This document shows, piece after piece, positions 7,913 to 16,619 of a stretch of DNA of 29,722 nucleotides. Source of the stretch: Christensenella sp. UBA4263 (GTDB taxonomy: Bacteria > Bacillota > Clostridia > Christensenellales > Aristaeellaceae). The stretch lies in contig DGWH01000143.1 of NCBI GenBank assembly GCA_002395225.1, positions 954-30,675 on the forward strand, written 5' to 3'. The notes beneath the pieces are model-generated. The model searched no databases and was not told the origin of the DNA. It worked only from the letters and a program-made list of their open reading frames with translations. The translations under genes and the position numbers were made by a program. Each line of letters begins with the position of its first letter. Position 1 is the first letter of the stretch.

Positions 7913-8458
7913 TTAAAAAGGAACCGTAACGCCTACCATCGTGCAAACTGTCTTTATTGTCGTCTTCCATAGATCACTCTGACTACCTTCTAGAATATCC
8001 AGGGCTTTCAGCAGTAAAGGAAGTGCCTTTCCATAGTCCCCCATGTTGTAATAGCATAATCCCTCATAGACCATTGCACGGTTCCTCTCACTCTTATATT
8101 CGTTTGCCGTCTTCTCCAATGGTGCCAACAGTTTTTTGTCCAACTCCCCTGAAATTCCCCAATACTTTTTAGTATCATAATCTGCACTGTAATAAGGTTC
8201 CAGATTCGCAGAAATGATGTTTGCCAGCCAATTTGCCTGTTCACTGTATTTGCTATAGACCTGGGCAGCACCTTCGTAATCGCCGCCGTTCCAAAGATTA
8301 TCCGCAAGGTTCTTCAGTTCTCCCACGGATGTGACAGTAGGAATTCCCAGTTCCTGTACCTTCTTCTGCTGTTCCGAGGTATCCATTTCATCTTCAGCAA
8401 AACCACACATGCAGATTGTCATCAGCATCAAAAATACGACCAGACACTTTTTCATCAT
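7913..8458 (-). CDS. Secreted TPR-like protein
   Basis: 181 residues. The N-terminus MMKKCLVVFLMLMTICMCGF followed by AED is a signal peptide; cysteines lie at its end but no standard lipobox is present. After it, NLADNLWNGGDYEGAAQVYS and AMVYEGLCYYNMGDYGKALP are tetratricopeptide-like helical pairs (the second with the usual G-Y/A-L spacing), so the mature protein is probably a small protein-binding scaffold outside the membrane. Start 8458 follows GAAAGGAAAAGAAG; the second codon is also ATG. Neighbours give no clue to the partner. Confidence 0.72.
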   Translation of the reverse strand: MMKKCLVVFLMLMTICMCGFAEDEMDTSEQQKKVQELGIPTVTSVGELKNLADNLWNGGDYEGAAQVYSKYSEQANWLANIISANLEPYYSADYDTKKYWGISGELDKKLLAPLEKTANEYKSERNRAMVYEGLCYYNMGDYGKALPLLLKALDILEGSQSDLWKTTIKTVCTMVGVTVPF

Positions 8459-8784
8459 CTTCTTTTCCTTTCTACGCTCTTCACGTTTTCCAATTGGTCC
8501 AATACCCTTCCCGGTTCAGAAATCCCGCCGGTCCTGTCCATGGTTCATCCGGATCAGTTCATCTTTCTTCCATTGCCAAATCAGAATCGCTTCATTCATT
8601 CTGCCTGGTATCCGGCCTGGGACGAATCATTCCCGTCCACAATCTTTTGCAGCGATCCCCGCAATTCACCTCGTTTGATTGCTTTCCCGTTTCCTCCTCT
8701 CATTCAGGTTCTGTTCACTCTTCTTCGACGTTTCGATTTTCCTTCTCCACCCCATCCCGGACACAAAACGCGCAAAACAGATAT
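8459..8784. other. No gene seen
   Basis: Pyrimidine-rich plus strand; overlapping frames on plus are S/P/F-rich and lack ribosome sites. No hairpin terminator found. Confidence 0.4.
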
Positions 8785-9015
8785 TCAGAACGGATGTGCT
8801 GCGGCAGTCATTAGAACGAAGGCGTTCCAAATGACAGTGCAGCAGTATCCACGGATGAATGACTCCTCCAGCAGGCTTTCATATTCTTCCATCACAATAC
8901 TGCTGGCTTTTTCTCCATAATCATCGTAGTCATCATTATCCCCCAGTTCAATCTCATCAAAGTCTTCAAACTCATCATAATTGTCCTGATCATCGAAAAT
9001 ATTGATTTCTGTCAT
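8785..9015 (-). CDS. Small, very acidic protein, unknown
   Basis: 76 residues. The first half is extremely acidic (MTEINIFDDQDNYDEFEDFD, then ELGDNDDYDDYGEK); the second half ends in a hydrophobic, cysteine-containing run (RGYCCTVIWNAFVLMTAAAH). ATG 9015 is preceded by AAGGAG 12 bases upstream, a little far. An acidic head with a hydrophobic tail could be a small membrane-tethered or DNA-mimic-like protein, but that is only inference. Confidence 0.5.
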   Translation of the reverse strand: MTEINIFDDQDNYDEFEDFDEIELGDNDDYDDYGEKASSIVMEEYESLLEESFIRGYCCTVIWNAFVLMTAAAHPF

Positions 9016-9634
9016 CTCGTGATTTCACTCCTTCCCCCTGTTGATTGTCAATGTGACGGAATTAAACCATCATGCCCGTCCACAGGCAGTGGAAAAGCGA
9101 GCAACTCAAAACAGATGCTTTCGCGTACTTTTCTGTATGCCAGGCATTTTGTCTGTTGGAATCATAACATTGCATCTGCATCACGTACAGGGTGATAATG
9201 GTGAACAACGGTAGAGTTTCTCGAAACTGTCCGCATTCCAGGTGAAAATCGTGGAGGGAAAGCATCTGGCAGGTGTTTCCACCTGTGCAGACAGTCACCG
9301 GCTTGTACGGTGTGACAGAGGGCAAATTGCTTAGAGAATTTCAGGCTCACAATCTGTCGGCATTCTCATCCCTCTCCGGAAGACAAGCCGATATGATCGG
9401 TTAAAGAAAAAACGTCTGTGCAAGCACAGACGTTAACTCAATTATTCTTCGGCTCTCAGGCCTGAAATCCTCTATCCGGACAGGAATAATAGGGTTCCCC
9501 ATGCCCGGTATCATCCGTTCAAGCTATGGAACCGATTATCCAGCTATCTTCAACGCATTTAATCGTAGCCGAGTCAGAAAGCTCACTTCGATAAAGCAGA
9601 TAGTGGCCAGGAGTCTTATCCATCACACGAGTTG
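9016..9634. other. About 600 bp with no gene except a terminator
   Basis: Minus-strand frames at 9062-9350 lack convincing starts and family signals and lie downstream of the terminator at 9405-9434. Nothing else recognised. Confidence 0.4.
9405..9434 (-). terminator. Rho-independent terminator of the 10483-9635 operon
   Basis: Read on minus, AACGTCTGTGC pairs perfectly with GCACAGACGTT over 11 bp around a 2-nt loop and runs straight into TTTTTTCTTT. It is about 200 bp after the 9635 stop. Confidence 0.85.
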
Positions 9635-10066
9635 CTACCTTCTAAAATCCTTTCCAAGCATTTCTTTTCCGATTCCGGCTCCCACATCCACGACATGTGC
9701 GACGCCAAGGACCTGCTGATGCAGTTCTTCCGCGGTTGTATACTCAACCTCGTGATAAATATCAAGTTCAAACAAAGAGGTATAGTGCTCTACTCTGATC
9801 TCATACCCCGGACACTGGGCCTGGATGGCTTTTGCCACACGCTTCGCAAGTCTTACCCCTGTATAACAGTTCCCGCAATAATCCCACAGGTGAATTTTTC
9901 CATTACTGGATTCGCATACCTGTGTAAAACTCTCTTCGATATTCTGAAGCGGAATAAACACATAAAAGCCGTTCTGATCGTTCTTGTACGGAACCCCTGC
10001 CTTATCCAGGTATTCCGCGTATTCCCTGAAGACTTTCTGCGTCAATGCATGATCTGTTTCGTTCAT
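9635..10066 (-). CDS. Uncharacterised 143-residue protein
   Basis: Not recognised. A soluble, mixed alpha/beta-looking protein: MNETDHALTQKVFREYAEYL, then GFYVFIPLQNIEESF, GKIHLWDYCGNCYTG (two cysteines three apart) and VLGVAHVVDVGAGIGKEMLG near the end. The start lies 6 bp after the UPF0158 stop and its ribosome site GAGGAA is formed by the last codons of that gene, so the two are coupled. It ends in a TAG codon, showing that TAG is an ordinary stop in this genome. A terminator follows at 9405-9434. Confidence 0.8.
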   Translation of the reverse strand: MNETDHALTQKVFREYAEYLDKAGVPYKNDQNGFYVFIPLQNIEESFTQVCESSNGKIHLWDYCGNCYTGVRLAKRVAKAIQAQCPGYEIRVEHYTSLFELDIYHEVEYTTAEELHQQVLGVAHVVDVGAGIGKEMLGKDFRR

Positions 10067-10072
10067 GGATGC

Positions 10073-10483
10073 TTATTCCTCATATTCAATGTCATTATCT
10101 TCGCACCAGCGAATCGCCTTGCGCTTATAGGCATCCGCCTGATATTTAAACCATAATTTGGATATCCCGAGGTCATAAATGGCATCCTTGAAACGCCGGA
10201 ACGCGCCTTTCCCCTGAATGGCCGACAGCAATTTGTCATGCGCCGTCCCTGACAGCGTATCGATAAAGTCCTCCATGATCCTATAATTATCGATTTCATA
10301 ACGGTCAGGCAGGCGATAACTGTCATGTTCTTCCATGCGGTCGTAGATTTCTTCCCGTTCTTTCAGATTCATTCCGTAAGCATCGACATAGACAATTTCT
10401 CCGGTTTCCTTATCCAGAAAATATTCCGTGGTCTCATCTGTCATCTCTATGGCAGTCACAATATCGGCAAGTTTCACCTTCAT
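10073..10483 (-). CDS. UPF0158 family protein
   Basis: 136 residues. Matches the family pattern from end to end: MKVKLADIVTAIEM, LDKETGEIVYVD, the YEIDNYRIMEDFID block, the strongly conserved GKGAFRRFKDAIYDLG and a C-terminal KRKAIRWCEDNDIEYEE. The family is widespread in Bacillota and has no known biochemical role. ATG 10483 follows AAAGGAGAACCAACCA. First gene of a two-gene operon. Confidence 0.9.
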   Translation of the reverse strand: MKVKLADIVTAIEMTDETTEYFLDKETGEIVYVDAYGMNLKEREEIYDRMEEHDSYRLPDRYEIDNYRIMEDFIDTLSGTAHDKLLSAIQGKGAFRRFKDAIYDLGISKLWFKYQADAYKRKAIRWCEDNDIEYEE

Positions 10484-10546
10484 TGGTTGGTTCTCCTTTT
10501 CTCAATATTTGATTTGCCCTTCAGGCAGCATTTTCTGCCGTTCAGT

Positions 10547-10604
10547 GCCCGGTTTCCATCCTGCATCCCCTGAGGACAGGAATGCAGGATGGAAGCATCC
10601 GGGC
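10547..10604. repeat. Long nested hairpin between the UPF0158 operon and the helicase gene
   Basis: TTCCATCCTGCAT (10554-10566) pairs with ATGCAGGATGGAA (10582-10594), and outside it GCCCGG (10547-10552) pairs with CCGGGC (10599-10604). It follows the helicase gene (minus) but lacks a T-tail on that strand; TTTTCC follows on plus. It may act as a 3'-end barrier for the helicase mRNA. Confidence 0.6.
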
Positions 10605-10616
10605 CTTTTCCCCGCA

Positions 10617-13600
10617 TTATACAGATCGTGCTTCCACGTCTTTACGTTCCATCAGGGCGTAGCTGAATGATTCTGTCTCTTTCTCACTAAGACCCGCACG
10701 TAACATGTCCTGCACAATCTGCATTCCAGACAGATCAACGTCTGCCCGGTCACAGTTCAGACACTCATACAGCAGAGAATCAGTCTTATTGGCATGGCTG
10801 ACGAGCGTGCGCAGGTAGGCGATTTCCTCCGGTCCGGCCTGCTCCAGCATCAGGAAAAAGCCATAATTTCGGAGTGCCGCGCAGATATCCCCGACAAACG
10901 CCGCCTGCCGGCCATTATCCCTGGCAGGATTCAGTCTGTTTCGTTCAATGATCAGGTCGATCTCTGCGCCTGCAAACTGCTGGACCGCCTCCTGCTCATT
11001 GCCGCAGAGCGGCGTATACATGTCGACAGCGAAATTGTCCGAGCCGGGGATTTTCAGCAGACGTGACATGACCTCCACATTTGTCTCGTTTTCTTCAATG
11101 AGATAATACTCAATCTGGAACTTTCGGTCGGGATTCCGTGCCGCCAATGCCCAGTAGAACTGCAGGACACCCAGTGTCACTGCCCCGGAACCTGCCCCTA
11201 TTTCAAGGATTCGGATTTTGCCGTCGGCCGGCAGGCGGGCAGAGGGCAGCATCTCCATGAAGGGAACCCACACCTTGTAAATATTCTCCGGTACCTCCAG
11301 AAAGGCGTTGGCCATGGCGCAGGTGAGGTCATGGGTTCCTGCCGGCTGCCGGAACCGTTCCGCTTTTTCGCGGATCTCCCGGATTCGCTCCGCAGGAACA
11401 TTCTCGGATGGTCCGATGCCCGCCAGATCCCGGAGATCCATGGTCAGCGTGTCCGGCAGGTCGGCGGGAATCCGCAGACCGTCCCGGTTGAGGGTGCTGA
11501 CACCCTTGTGCATACAGATGATCGCGTCGACATAGGACGGGCACTGGATGACCGGAACATTGGCGGCCTGCCTGTGGATCGCATCAATGTCATCCGTGCT
11601 GCTGTAAATGCCCGCAAACGGGCCCTGCCGGATCACATAATGCGGCACGGCCAGGCGCATCATGCCCCGTTTTTTCCCGTCGCTGTAACTGATCACCTCC
11701 ACGCAGGGATTGTCCGCATGATAATCCCCGATGAACCTGGAGGGAACCAGATGCCGGTCATGGTAGATATCCGTCTGCAGGATGTTCAGTTCGTGTCTGG
11801 CTCTTGTCACAGCGACGTAGAAAAGACGCCGTTCCTCCTCGGCATCATACCAGACGTCATTTCCGGTTTCCGGACCGGGCGTAATGTCATCCAGGGTGTC
11901 GATCAGAAGGACGCGGTCGAATTCCGCTCCCTTGGCGCTGTGCATGGTGCTGAGGCAGATTCGTTTGCTGAATGGATGCCACCGGATCTCCCGGTTTTGC
12001 ATGGTGTCCACCATCTGCAGAAAGGACCTGGTGTCTGCACACAGTTCCGCTGCGCTCAGGACCGCATAGATCCGCATCCACGTATTGATCGAGTTTTCCC
12101 CGCTTTCACTGACGATGCCGTATTCACTGTGCCGGAGCATGAAGGCAATGGCCGCCCGCGGGGAACTGGCGGCGATCTTCAGCACATCCTGATGGGCATT
12201 GCGGAAATTCTGCGCCTCGGCGGGTTTCGTCGCCAGGAACTGAAGCGCCGCCTCCGCAACGGGCTGGCTGCGGTTTCGCTGCCAGATCTGTTCAATGATG
12301 GTCAGATCATCCTTGACCAGCGGGCCGCGGTAGCACACATACCAGGCCGCCCGGAACGCTTCCATGCTGGAAAGGTTCTGACTGTATCGCAGCAGATTGA
12401 TGATCCGTTTGGTTTCCTGCCGGGTCAGGACCGCATCAATGGCTTCCTGCTGTTTCCGGCAGACAAAGGGAATGCCGGATTGATAGAACCAGGCCATGAC
12501 CGGAAACGCAGAGGCATTCCAGCGGAAAAGAATGGCCATGTCATCCTTTCCGTTTCCCAGGTACTGCTTTGCCGCTTCCATGATATAGGCATACTGGGCC
12601 GACAGGTTTGGCAGCAGCACCAGTTGAATCCGGCCCGGGTCCTGACTCTGCGGGCGCATCTGTTTGTTTTCCCGCTTTGTATTGGCCTTCACGAAGCGTT
12701 CTGCAGACCGGACAATATTCATATCGCTCCGGTAGTTGATTCCCATCTGCAGCTTTTCCCCGGCCGGATAGCGGCGCTTGAATTCAAGCATCTCCGAGGG
12801 AACCGCGCCCCGGAACGAATAGATGCTCTGATCGTCATCGCCCACCATAAACAGATTCCCGCTTTTGCCCACAAGAAGCGCCACAATTTCATGCTGGAGC
12901 ATGGAGGTGTCCTGTGTCTCATCCAGGCTCACATAGGGGAACTGTTCCTGATATCGTTTCAGGATGTCCGGATACTTTTTGAGGCCCAGATACGCCCGCT
13001 GCAGCATATCGTCAAAATCCATGAGATTTTCCCGGTTCAGATAATTCTGATACGCCGTATAAATCGGCTCAATAGGGCGTTCCTGCTTTCCCACGATATA
13101 GTTGATTTTCCGGATCTCTGCCGGCGGCAGCATCCGGTTCTTGATGAACCCGATCAGCGTCGCCAGCGTATCGATGACCACGTTGGCTTCCTCGTCAAAC
13201 GCCTCCGTGTTCATGATCTGACGGAGGATACCTTTCTGCGTGATGTCTTTCCTCTGCCAGGCCTGCCACGCCTCCTCCAGCGTGATCCCCCGGAACCACT
13301 CCATTTCTTTGGCCTCACGCGGTGAGATGCGTTTCAATCTCCGCAGATTAAGGCGCTGCAAAAGATCATCCAGCCGGTCATCCTTTGCTTTCAGCCCGCA
13401 GATCGCCGCCACAATTTCCCGCGCTCTTCTCTGTTTCTGTCCCTCTTCCTTTTCATCCCCCACTTCCTTGAGCAGCATGGGAAAGATTTCGCCTTTTTCT
13501 CTCAGTCTGGCTACCACGTTAAAGCAGAATGAATGAATGGTACGGAAATTGGGAATCGCATCCCCATCCTCCCGGAAAATCGCCTTATACCGGTCCTCCA

Positions 13601-14927
13601 TCTCTTTCGCCGCGCTTTTCCCGAAGGTCATAATCAGGTGTTTCTCCGGCAAAATGTGCAGGCCATGCACCATATAGCCCGCCCGCGCAACAATGACCGT
13701 TGTTTTCCCGCTGCCCGGCACGGCAAAAAGAAGTGTCACCCCATTGACTGCCTGAATGGCCTCTTTCTGCTGGAAGCTGAACGTTTTTCGTTTGTCCCCG
13801 GGATAGTACTGCGCCAGAAAACGCTCCAGTTCCGGGCGAATGGCCGAATTTGTTCCGGAAATCAGCCCCGATTCCCGGTATTTCTGCAGCACCATATTCT
13901 GAACTTCCCGCGAGAAAAAGGGCCACCAGGGTGAATCCTCCATGATCCATGCCTCCATCGCCGCAGAGGCAATCGTCCGATGAATCCCTTTATCTGGCCG
14001 GCTCTGTGCCAGGGAAAGGAACGGCCCGTTTTCAGCAATATACGCCTCATCCGTTCGCTCCCACTGAATCTCACGGACCAGGGCCAGGATTCGGTTATCC
14101 TGCAGATCATGAATGGCTTCCGGGACCTCAAGGATACAGGAAAGGGGTGCAATTCCGCAGAGCACCATCCGAAGCCATTTGTCCCTGAGGTTGAAATACA
14201 GGGTTTTAAAGTCTTCACTGCTGAGATGGTCTTTCATTGACAGCAGAAACGTCTGCACCGCATTCAGAGAGAGCGACTTCAAAAAGTCTTTGTCCTCTCT
14301 CCAGAGATATGGATACTCAGTGAGCATTGGGGTAATGTTCACCCCGATCTTTGCTGCCTGGATGCACATTTTCCGCATTTCTGCCGGTGATTCCCGTTTC
14401 CAGTCGATCAGGGACCAGTTCTGCGGACTCCATACCGCCCGCTTTCCCCACTTTCTCAGGTAGTACGCAATCGCCGCTGACAGATTGCTGCCAAACTTTC
14501 CTGACCGGGCCTTCTCCGCAAATGCCTCCCGAATGGGTGCTTTCTTCATAAGAGGAAAATAGGCCTGAGGATCATTTCCAAGGATGGCCATAGGGCATCT
14601 TTCCTGAAGCAGTTCACGGACAGAGGCTCTGGAAAGGACCTCCTGTGACAGTCCGAGGGCCAGTGCCTCCGGATCCGCCTCCTCCAGACAGCAGACATTC
14701 ACTGCCCGGAGCTTTGTCTTTCCCTGGAGATTCGGTGCCACATCAAACACCACATAACACCCGTCACAGTCGCTGAACCGTGACAGCAATTCGCTGCCGG
14801 CACGTATTCCGTCCCTGCGAAAACAGATTCTCTCATTATCCGGCATCCGGATAATGCAGAAAGAATCATTTTCCCCGTCTGTGCCGGCACTGCTGCGGTT
14901 TGTCTGTTTTATCTTCCCAATCTCCAT
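10617..14927 (-). CDS. UvrD-type SF1 helicase fused to a C-terminal SAM methyltransferase-like domain
   Basis: 1436 residues. Residues 1-380 are not recognised. The ATP-dependent 3'-5' DNA helicase core is complete: motif I VPGSGKTTVIVARAG (about 403-417), Ia LIMTFGKSAAKEME, II SLDETQDTS (about 667-675), III GDDDQSIYSFRGA (about 696-708), IV region GINYRSDMNIVRSAERF, V STMHSAKGAEFDRVLLID (about 993-1010), VI YVAVTRARHEL (about 1037-1047). After it comes RILEIGAGSGAVTLGVL (about 1239-1255), a class I methyltransferase SAM-binding loop, with EYYLIEENETNVEVMSRLL fitting the second acidic strand. No DPPY/NPPY-type motif IV is seen, so a DNA-base target is not supported. ATG 14927 follows GAGGAGGAGAAA; an upstream in-frame ATG at 15059 would read through the repeat array. 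It is alone in its transcription unit. Housekeeping UvrD/PcrA is about half this length, so this is an accessory, possibly defence-related, enzyme. Confidence 0.88.
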   Translation of the reverse strand: MEIGKIKQTNRSSAGTDGENDSFCIIRMPDNERICFRRDGIRAGSELLSRFSDCDGCYVVFDVAPNLQGKTKLRAVNVCCLEEADPEALALGLSQEVLSRASVRELLQERCPMAILGNDPQAYFPLMKKAPIREAFAEKARSGKFGSNLSAAIAYYLRKWGKRAVWSPQNWSLIDWKRESPAEMRKMCIQAAKIGVNITPMLTEYPYLWREDKDFLKSLSLNAVQTFLLSMKDHLSSEDFKTLYFNLRDKWLRMVLCGIAPLSCILEVPEAIHDLQDNRILALVREIQWERTDEAYIAENGPFLSLAQSRPDKGIHRTIASAAMEAWIMEDSPWWPFFSREVQNMVLQKYRESGLISGTNSAIRPELERFLAQYYPGDKRKTFSFQQKEAIQAVNGVTLLFAVPGSGKTTVIVARAGYMVHGLHILPEKHLIMTFGKSAAKEMEDRYKAIFREDGDAIPNFRTIHSFCFNVVARLREKGEIFPMLLKEVGDEKEEGQKQRRAREIVAAICGLKAKDDRLDDLLQRLNLRRLKRISPREAKEMEWFRGITLEEAWQAWQRKDITQKGILRQIMNTEAFDEEANVVIDTLATLIGFIKNRMLPPAEIRKINYIVGKQERPIEPIYTAYQNYLNRENLMDFDDMLQRAYLGLKKYPDILKRYQEQFPYVSLDETQDTSMLQHEIVALLVGKSGNLFMVGDDDQSIYSFRGAVPSEMLEFKRRYPAGEKLQMGINYRSDMNIVRSAERFVKANTKRENKQMRPQSQDPGRIQLVLLPNLSAQYAYIMEAAKQYLGNGKDDMAILFRWNASAFPVMAWFYQSGIPFVCRKQQEAIDAVLTRQETKRIINLLRYSQNLSSMEAFRAAWYVCYRGPLVKDDLTIIEQIWQRNRSQPVAEAALQFLATKPAEAQNFRNAHQDVLKIAASSPRAAIAFMLRHSEYGIVSESGENSINTWMRIYAVLSAAELCADTRSFLQMVDTMQNREIRWHPFSKRICLSTMHSAKGAEFDRVLLIDTLDDITPGPETGNDVWYDAEEERRLFYVAVTRARHELNILQTDIYHDRHLVPSRFIGDYHADNPCVEVISYSDGKKRGMMRLAVPHYVIRQGPFAGIYSSTDDIDAIHRQAANVPVIQCPSYVDAIICMHKGVSTLNRDGLRIPADLPDTLTMDLRDLAGIGPSENVPAERIREIREKAERFRQPAGTHDLTCAMANAFLEVPENIYKVWVPFMEMLPSARLPADGKIRILEIGAGSGAVTLGVLQFYWALAARNPDRKFQIEYYLIEENETNVEVMSRLLKIPGSDNFAVDMYTPLCGNEQEAVQQFAGAEIDLIIERNRLNPARDNGRQAAFVGDICAALRNYGFFLMLEQAGPEEIAYLRTLVSHANKTDSLLYECLNCDRADVDLSGMQIVQDMLRAGLSEKETESFSYALMERKDVEARSV

Positions 14928-14953
14928 TTTCTCCTCCTCAGGCCTCAGCTTTG

Positions 14954-15187
14954 GCCATTTGCCTGACCGACATTTCACAAGGCCCGGACTATGTAAACTT
15001 TCGCTGCGCGACAGAACCTTTTTGTATTGTTCACTTTTGGTCATTTGCCTGACCGGCATTGTACAAGGCCCGGACTATGCAAACTGTCACTGCGTGACAG
15101 GGCCTATTTTGCGAGCCTCAGTTTTAGTCATTTGACCGACCGGCATTGCACTAAGCCTGACTATGCAACCTGTCGCTTCGCGACAGG
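14954..15187 (-). repeat. Three tandem copies of the two-hairpin element
   Basis: Units begin GCCATTTGCC at 14954, GTCATTTGCC at 15040 and GTCATTTGAC at 15127 (periods 86 and 87 bp). Each carries an inverted pair near TTTGC...GCAAA and ends in a short hairpin: CTGTCAC-TGC-GTGACAG at 15084-15100, CTGTCGC-TTC-GCGACAG at 15170-15186, and a weaker one near 14999-15014. Orientation is opposite to the copies at 18456-28594, judged by which side the short hairpin lies. The array is immediately upstream of the helicase gene. Confidence 0.85.
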
Positions 15188-15226
15188 TCCCTTTCAAAGC
15201 AGGTCTTTCTATCTGCCGACTCGGTT

Positions 15227-15249
15227 CAGGATCCCTTTCAGGGATCCTG
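15227..15249. repeat. Perfect 10-bp hairpin
   Basis: CAGGATCCCT pairs with AGGGATCCTG around TTC. No T-run on either side. Between 15250 and 15489 I see no gene. Confidence 0.6.
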
Positions 15250-15489
15250 TGATATGATTCGTCATCCTCATACCAGGGATGCCCTGCCGGAGCGGATTTG
15301 CCTTCCCGGACGGCGGGACAACAGGCATCAGGTCAGAAAGTGCATGAACAGGGGGTGTGCCTCCGGACAGTCCCTGGGCGAAAACCTTCATCTCAGCGCT
15401 TTCCCGATTCATCCTGTAAGGATTCCCGCACATTTCCCATCCAGATCAATGCCCGTCTGCCTGTCCTGTACCGGGCAATCCAGAATGGG

Positions 15490-16101
15490 TCAGTCAAACA
15501 AAACTGTCCAGTCATCGCCCAGACGGTACGCATCAAAACACATCCGAACCTGTTCCTCGCTGCATTTTGTTTCAGCCAGCGGGGGGCATTCCTCAAGAGA
15601 AAAGAATCCGCTTTCAGATGTCTCCGGATTGGCAGCAAACGCTCCGCCAAGGATCTCACACTGGAAAAAGATTTTTACGACGCCATACGCATAGGGCGGT
15701 GTGTTGTGTTTGTCCCTGTCCTGTACAGCGATAACCCGCCTAACAGAAACATCCAGCCCCGCCTCTTCCTTCGCTTCCTTAATCGTATTCTCCGCCGGTG
15801 AAAGGTTGAACTCGCACCAGCCTCCGGGCATTGACCATTTGCCTTTTTCACAGACCAGCAGGATTTTCCCGTCCCTGAAAATTGCCGCGCGGGTATCGAC
15901 CTTCGGTGTCTGATACCCTTCATCCCCGCAAAACAGGCCGGTGATTTTTTCAGCGGGCACATCTGCTCTCATCAGCATCATTTCCGCAGCGATCTCCCGA
16001 ATACGCTGATACCGTTCTTTGTCGTATACATCATGTCCATAGAAAAGACCTGCCTGTGCAAGGCTCTGGAGCTCTTTCGCCCATTCGACAATCTGATCCA
16101 T
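15490..16101 (-). CDS. NUDIX hydrolase with Nudix N-terminal domain
   Basis: 203 residues. NUDIX enzymes hydrolyse nucleoside diphosphates linked to another moiety. Residues about 1-58 match the helical N-terminal domain found in one Firmicutes subfamily (LQSLAQAGLFYGHDVYDKER; EIAAEMM). The catalytic domain follows TRAAIFRDGKILLVCEKGKW. The Nudix box reads GWCEFNLSPAENTIKEAKEE then AGL: the first glutamate of the consensus is leucine and the RE pair is KE, while the metal-binding EE is kept; I recall the same leucine from other members of this subfamily. ATG 16101 follows GGAGAGAGAA. It is a single gene; its substrate is unknown. Confidence 0.9.
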   Translation of the reverse strand: MDQIVEWAKELQSLAQAGLFYGHDVYDKERYQRIREIAAEMMLMRADVPAEKITGLFCGDEGYQTPKVDTRAAIFRDGKILLVCEKGKWSMPGGWCEFNLSPAENTIKEAKEEAGLDVSVRRVIAVQDRDKHNTPPYAYGVVKIFFQCEILGGAFAANPETSESGFFSLEECPPLAETKCSEEQVRMCFDAYRLGDDWTVLFD

Positions 16102-16619
16102 TTCTCTCTCCTGCAAATCTCAATTGACCGATTCCCGGGAATATCGCTGTATCCCTTTGCCACGCGAGCCCGTTTTCTGTCTGCGGGTGCGTCTTAGGGC
16201 TGTCGCTGCAGCCGGGGAATTCAAACACGGCCCTTTCTCACCCGTTCTTCTTCCATCCAGGGGTCCACCCTGCACTGGGATGAGTTTGTTTCGGCAGTGT
16301 CTCATACAGATGACTCATTCTCCGCAGTCCGGTTCTTGGCTGGATGGTCAGATTCAGGTTTCGGGTAATTTCCCGGTTTCGGAATGAACAGCATCAGCAT
16401 ATTTGCCGCCGGTTTGTTCCTTTCTCCGGTGCATTCCCGGAGCATTCTTTTCGCGAGTTTCAGCTGACGGATCAATTCCTGCCCGGAAAGGATACTCTCC
16501 CTGAGAACGGAATGCATCAGCCGTCCTGGACTGGACAGCAGGAAAACACACGGCCCACCAAACGTACAGTCCATTCTCAAAAGAAAATGGACCTAACACC
16601 TCACATTTAGATCGTTTGT
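16102..16619. other. About 500 bp without a supported gene
   Basis: Overlapping open frames at 16302-16610 on both strands, none with a ribosome site. An imperfect inverted repeat (GTCCATTCTC with GAAAATGGAC) near 16568-16592 may end transcripts from the ATPase gene. Confidence 0.4.

Noticed and set aside
11331..13325. 664-residue plus-strand ORF
   Set aside because: Antisense to the helicase core, whose motifs are on the minus strand; arginine- and histidine-rich shadow composition.
14954..15187. Possible second CRISPR array
   Set aside because: The whole 86-bp unit repeats; there are no unique spacers between short conserved repeats.
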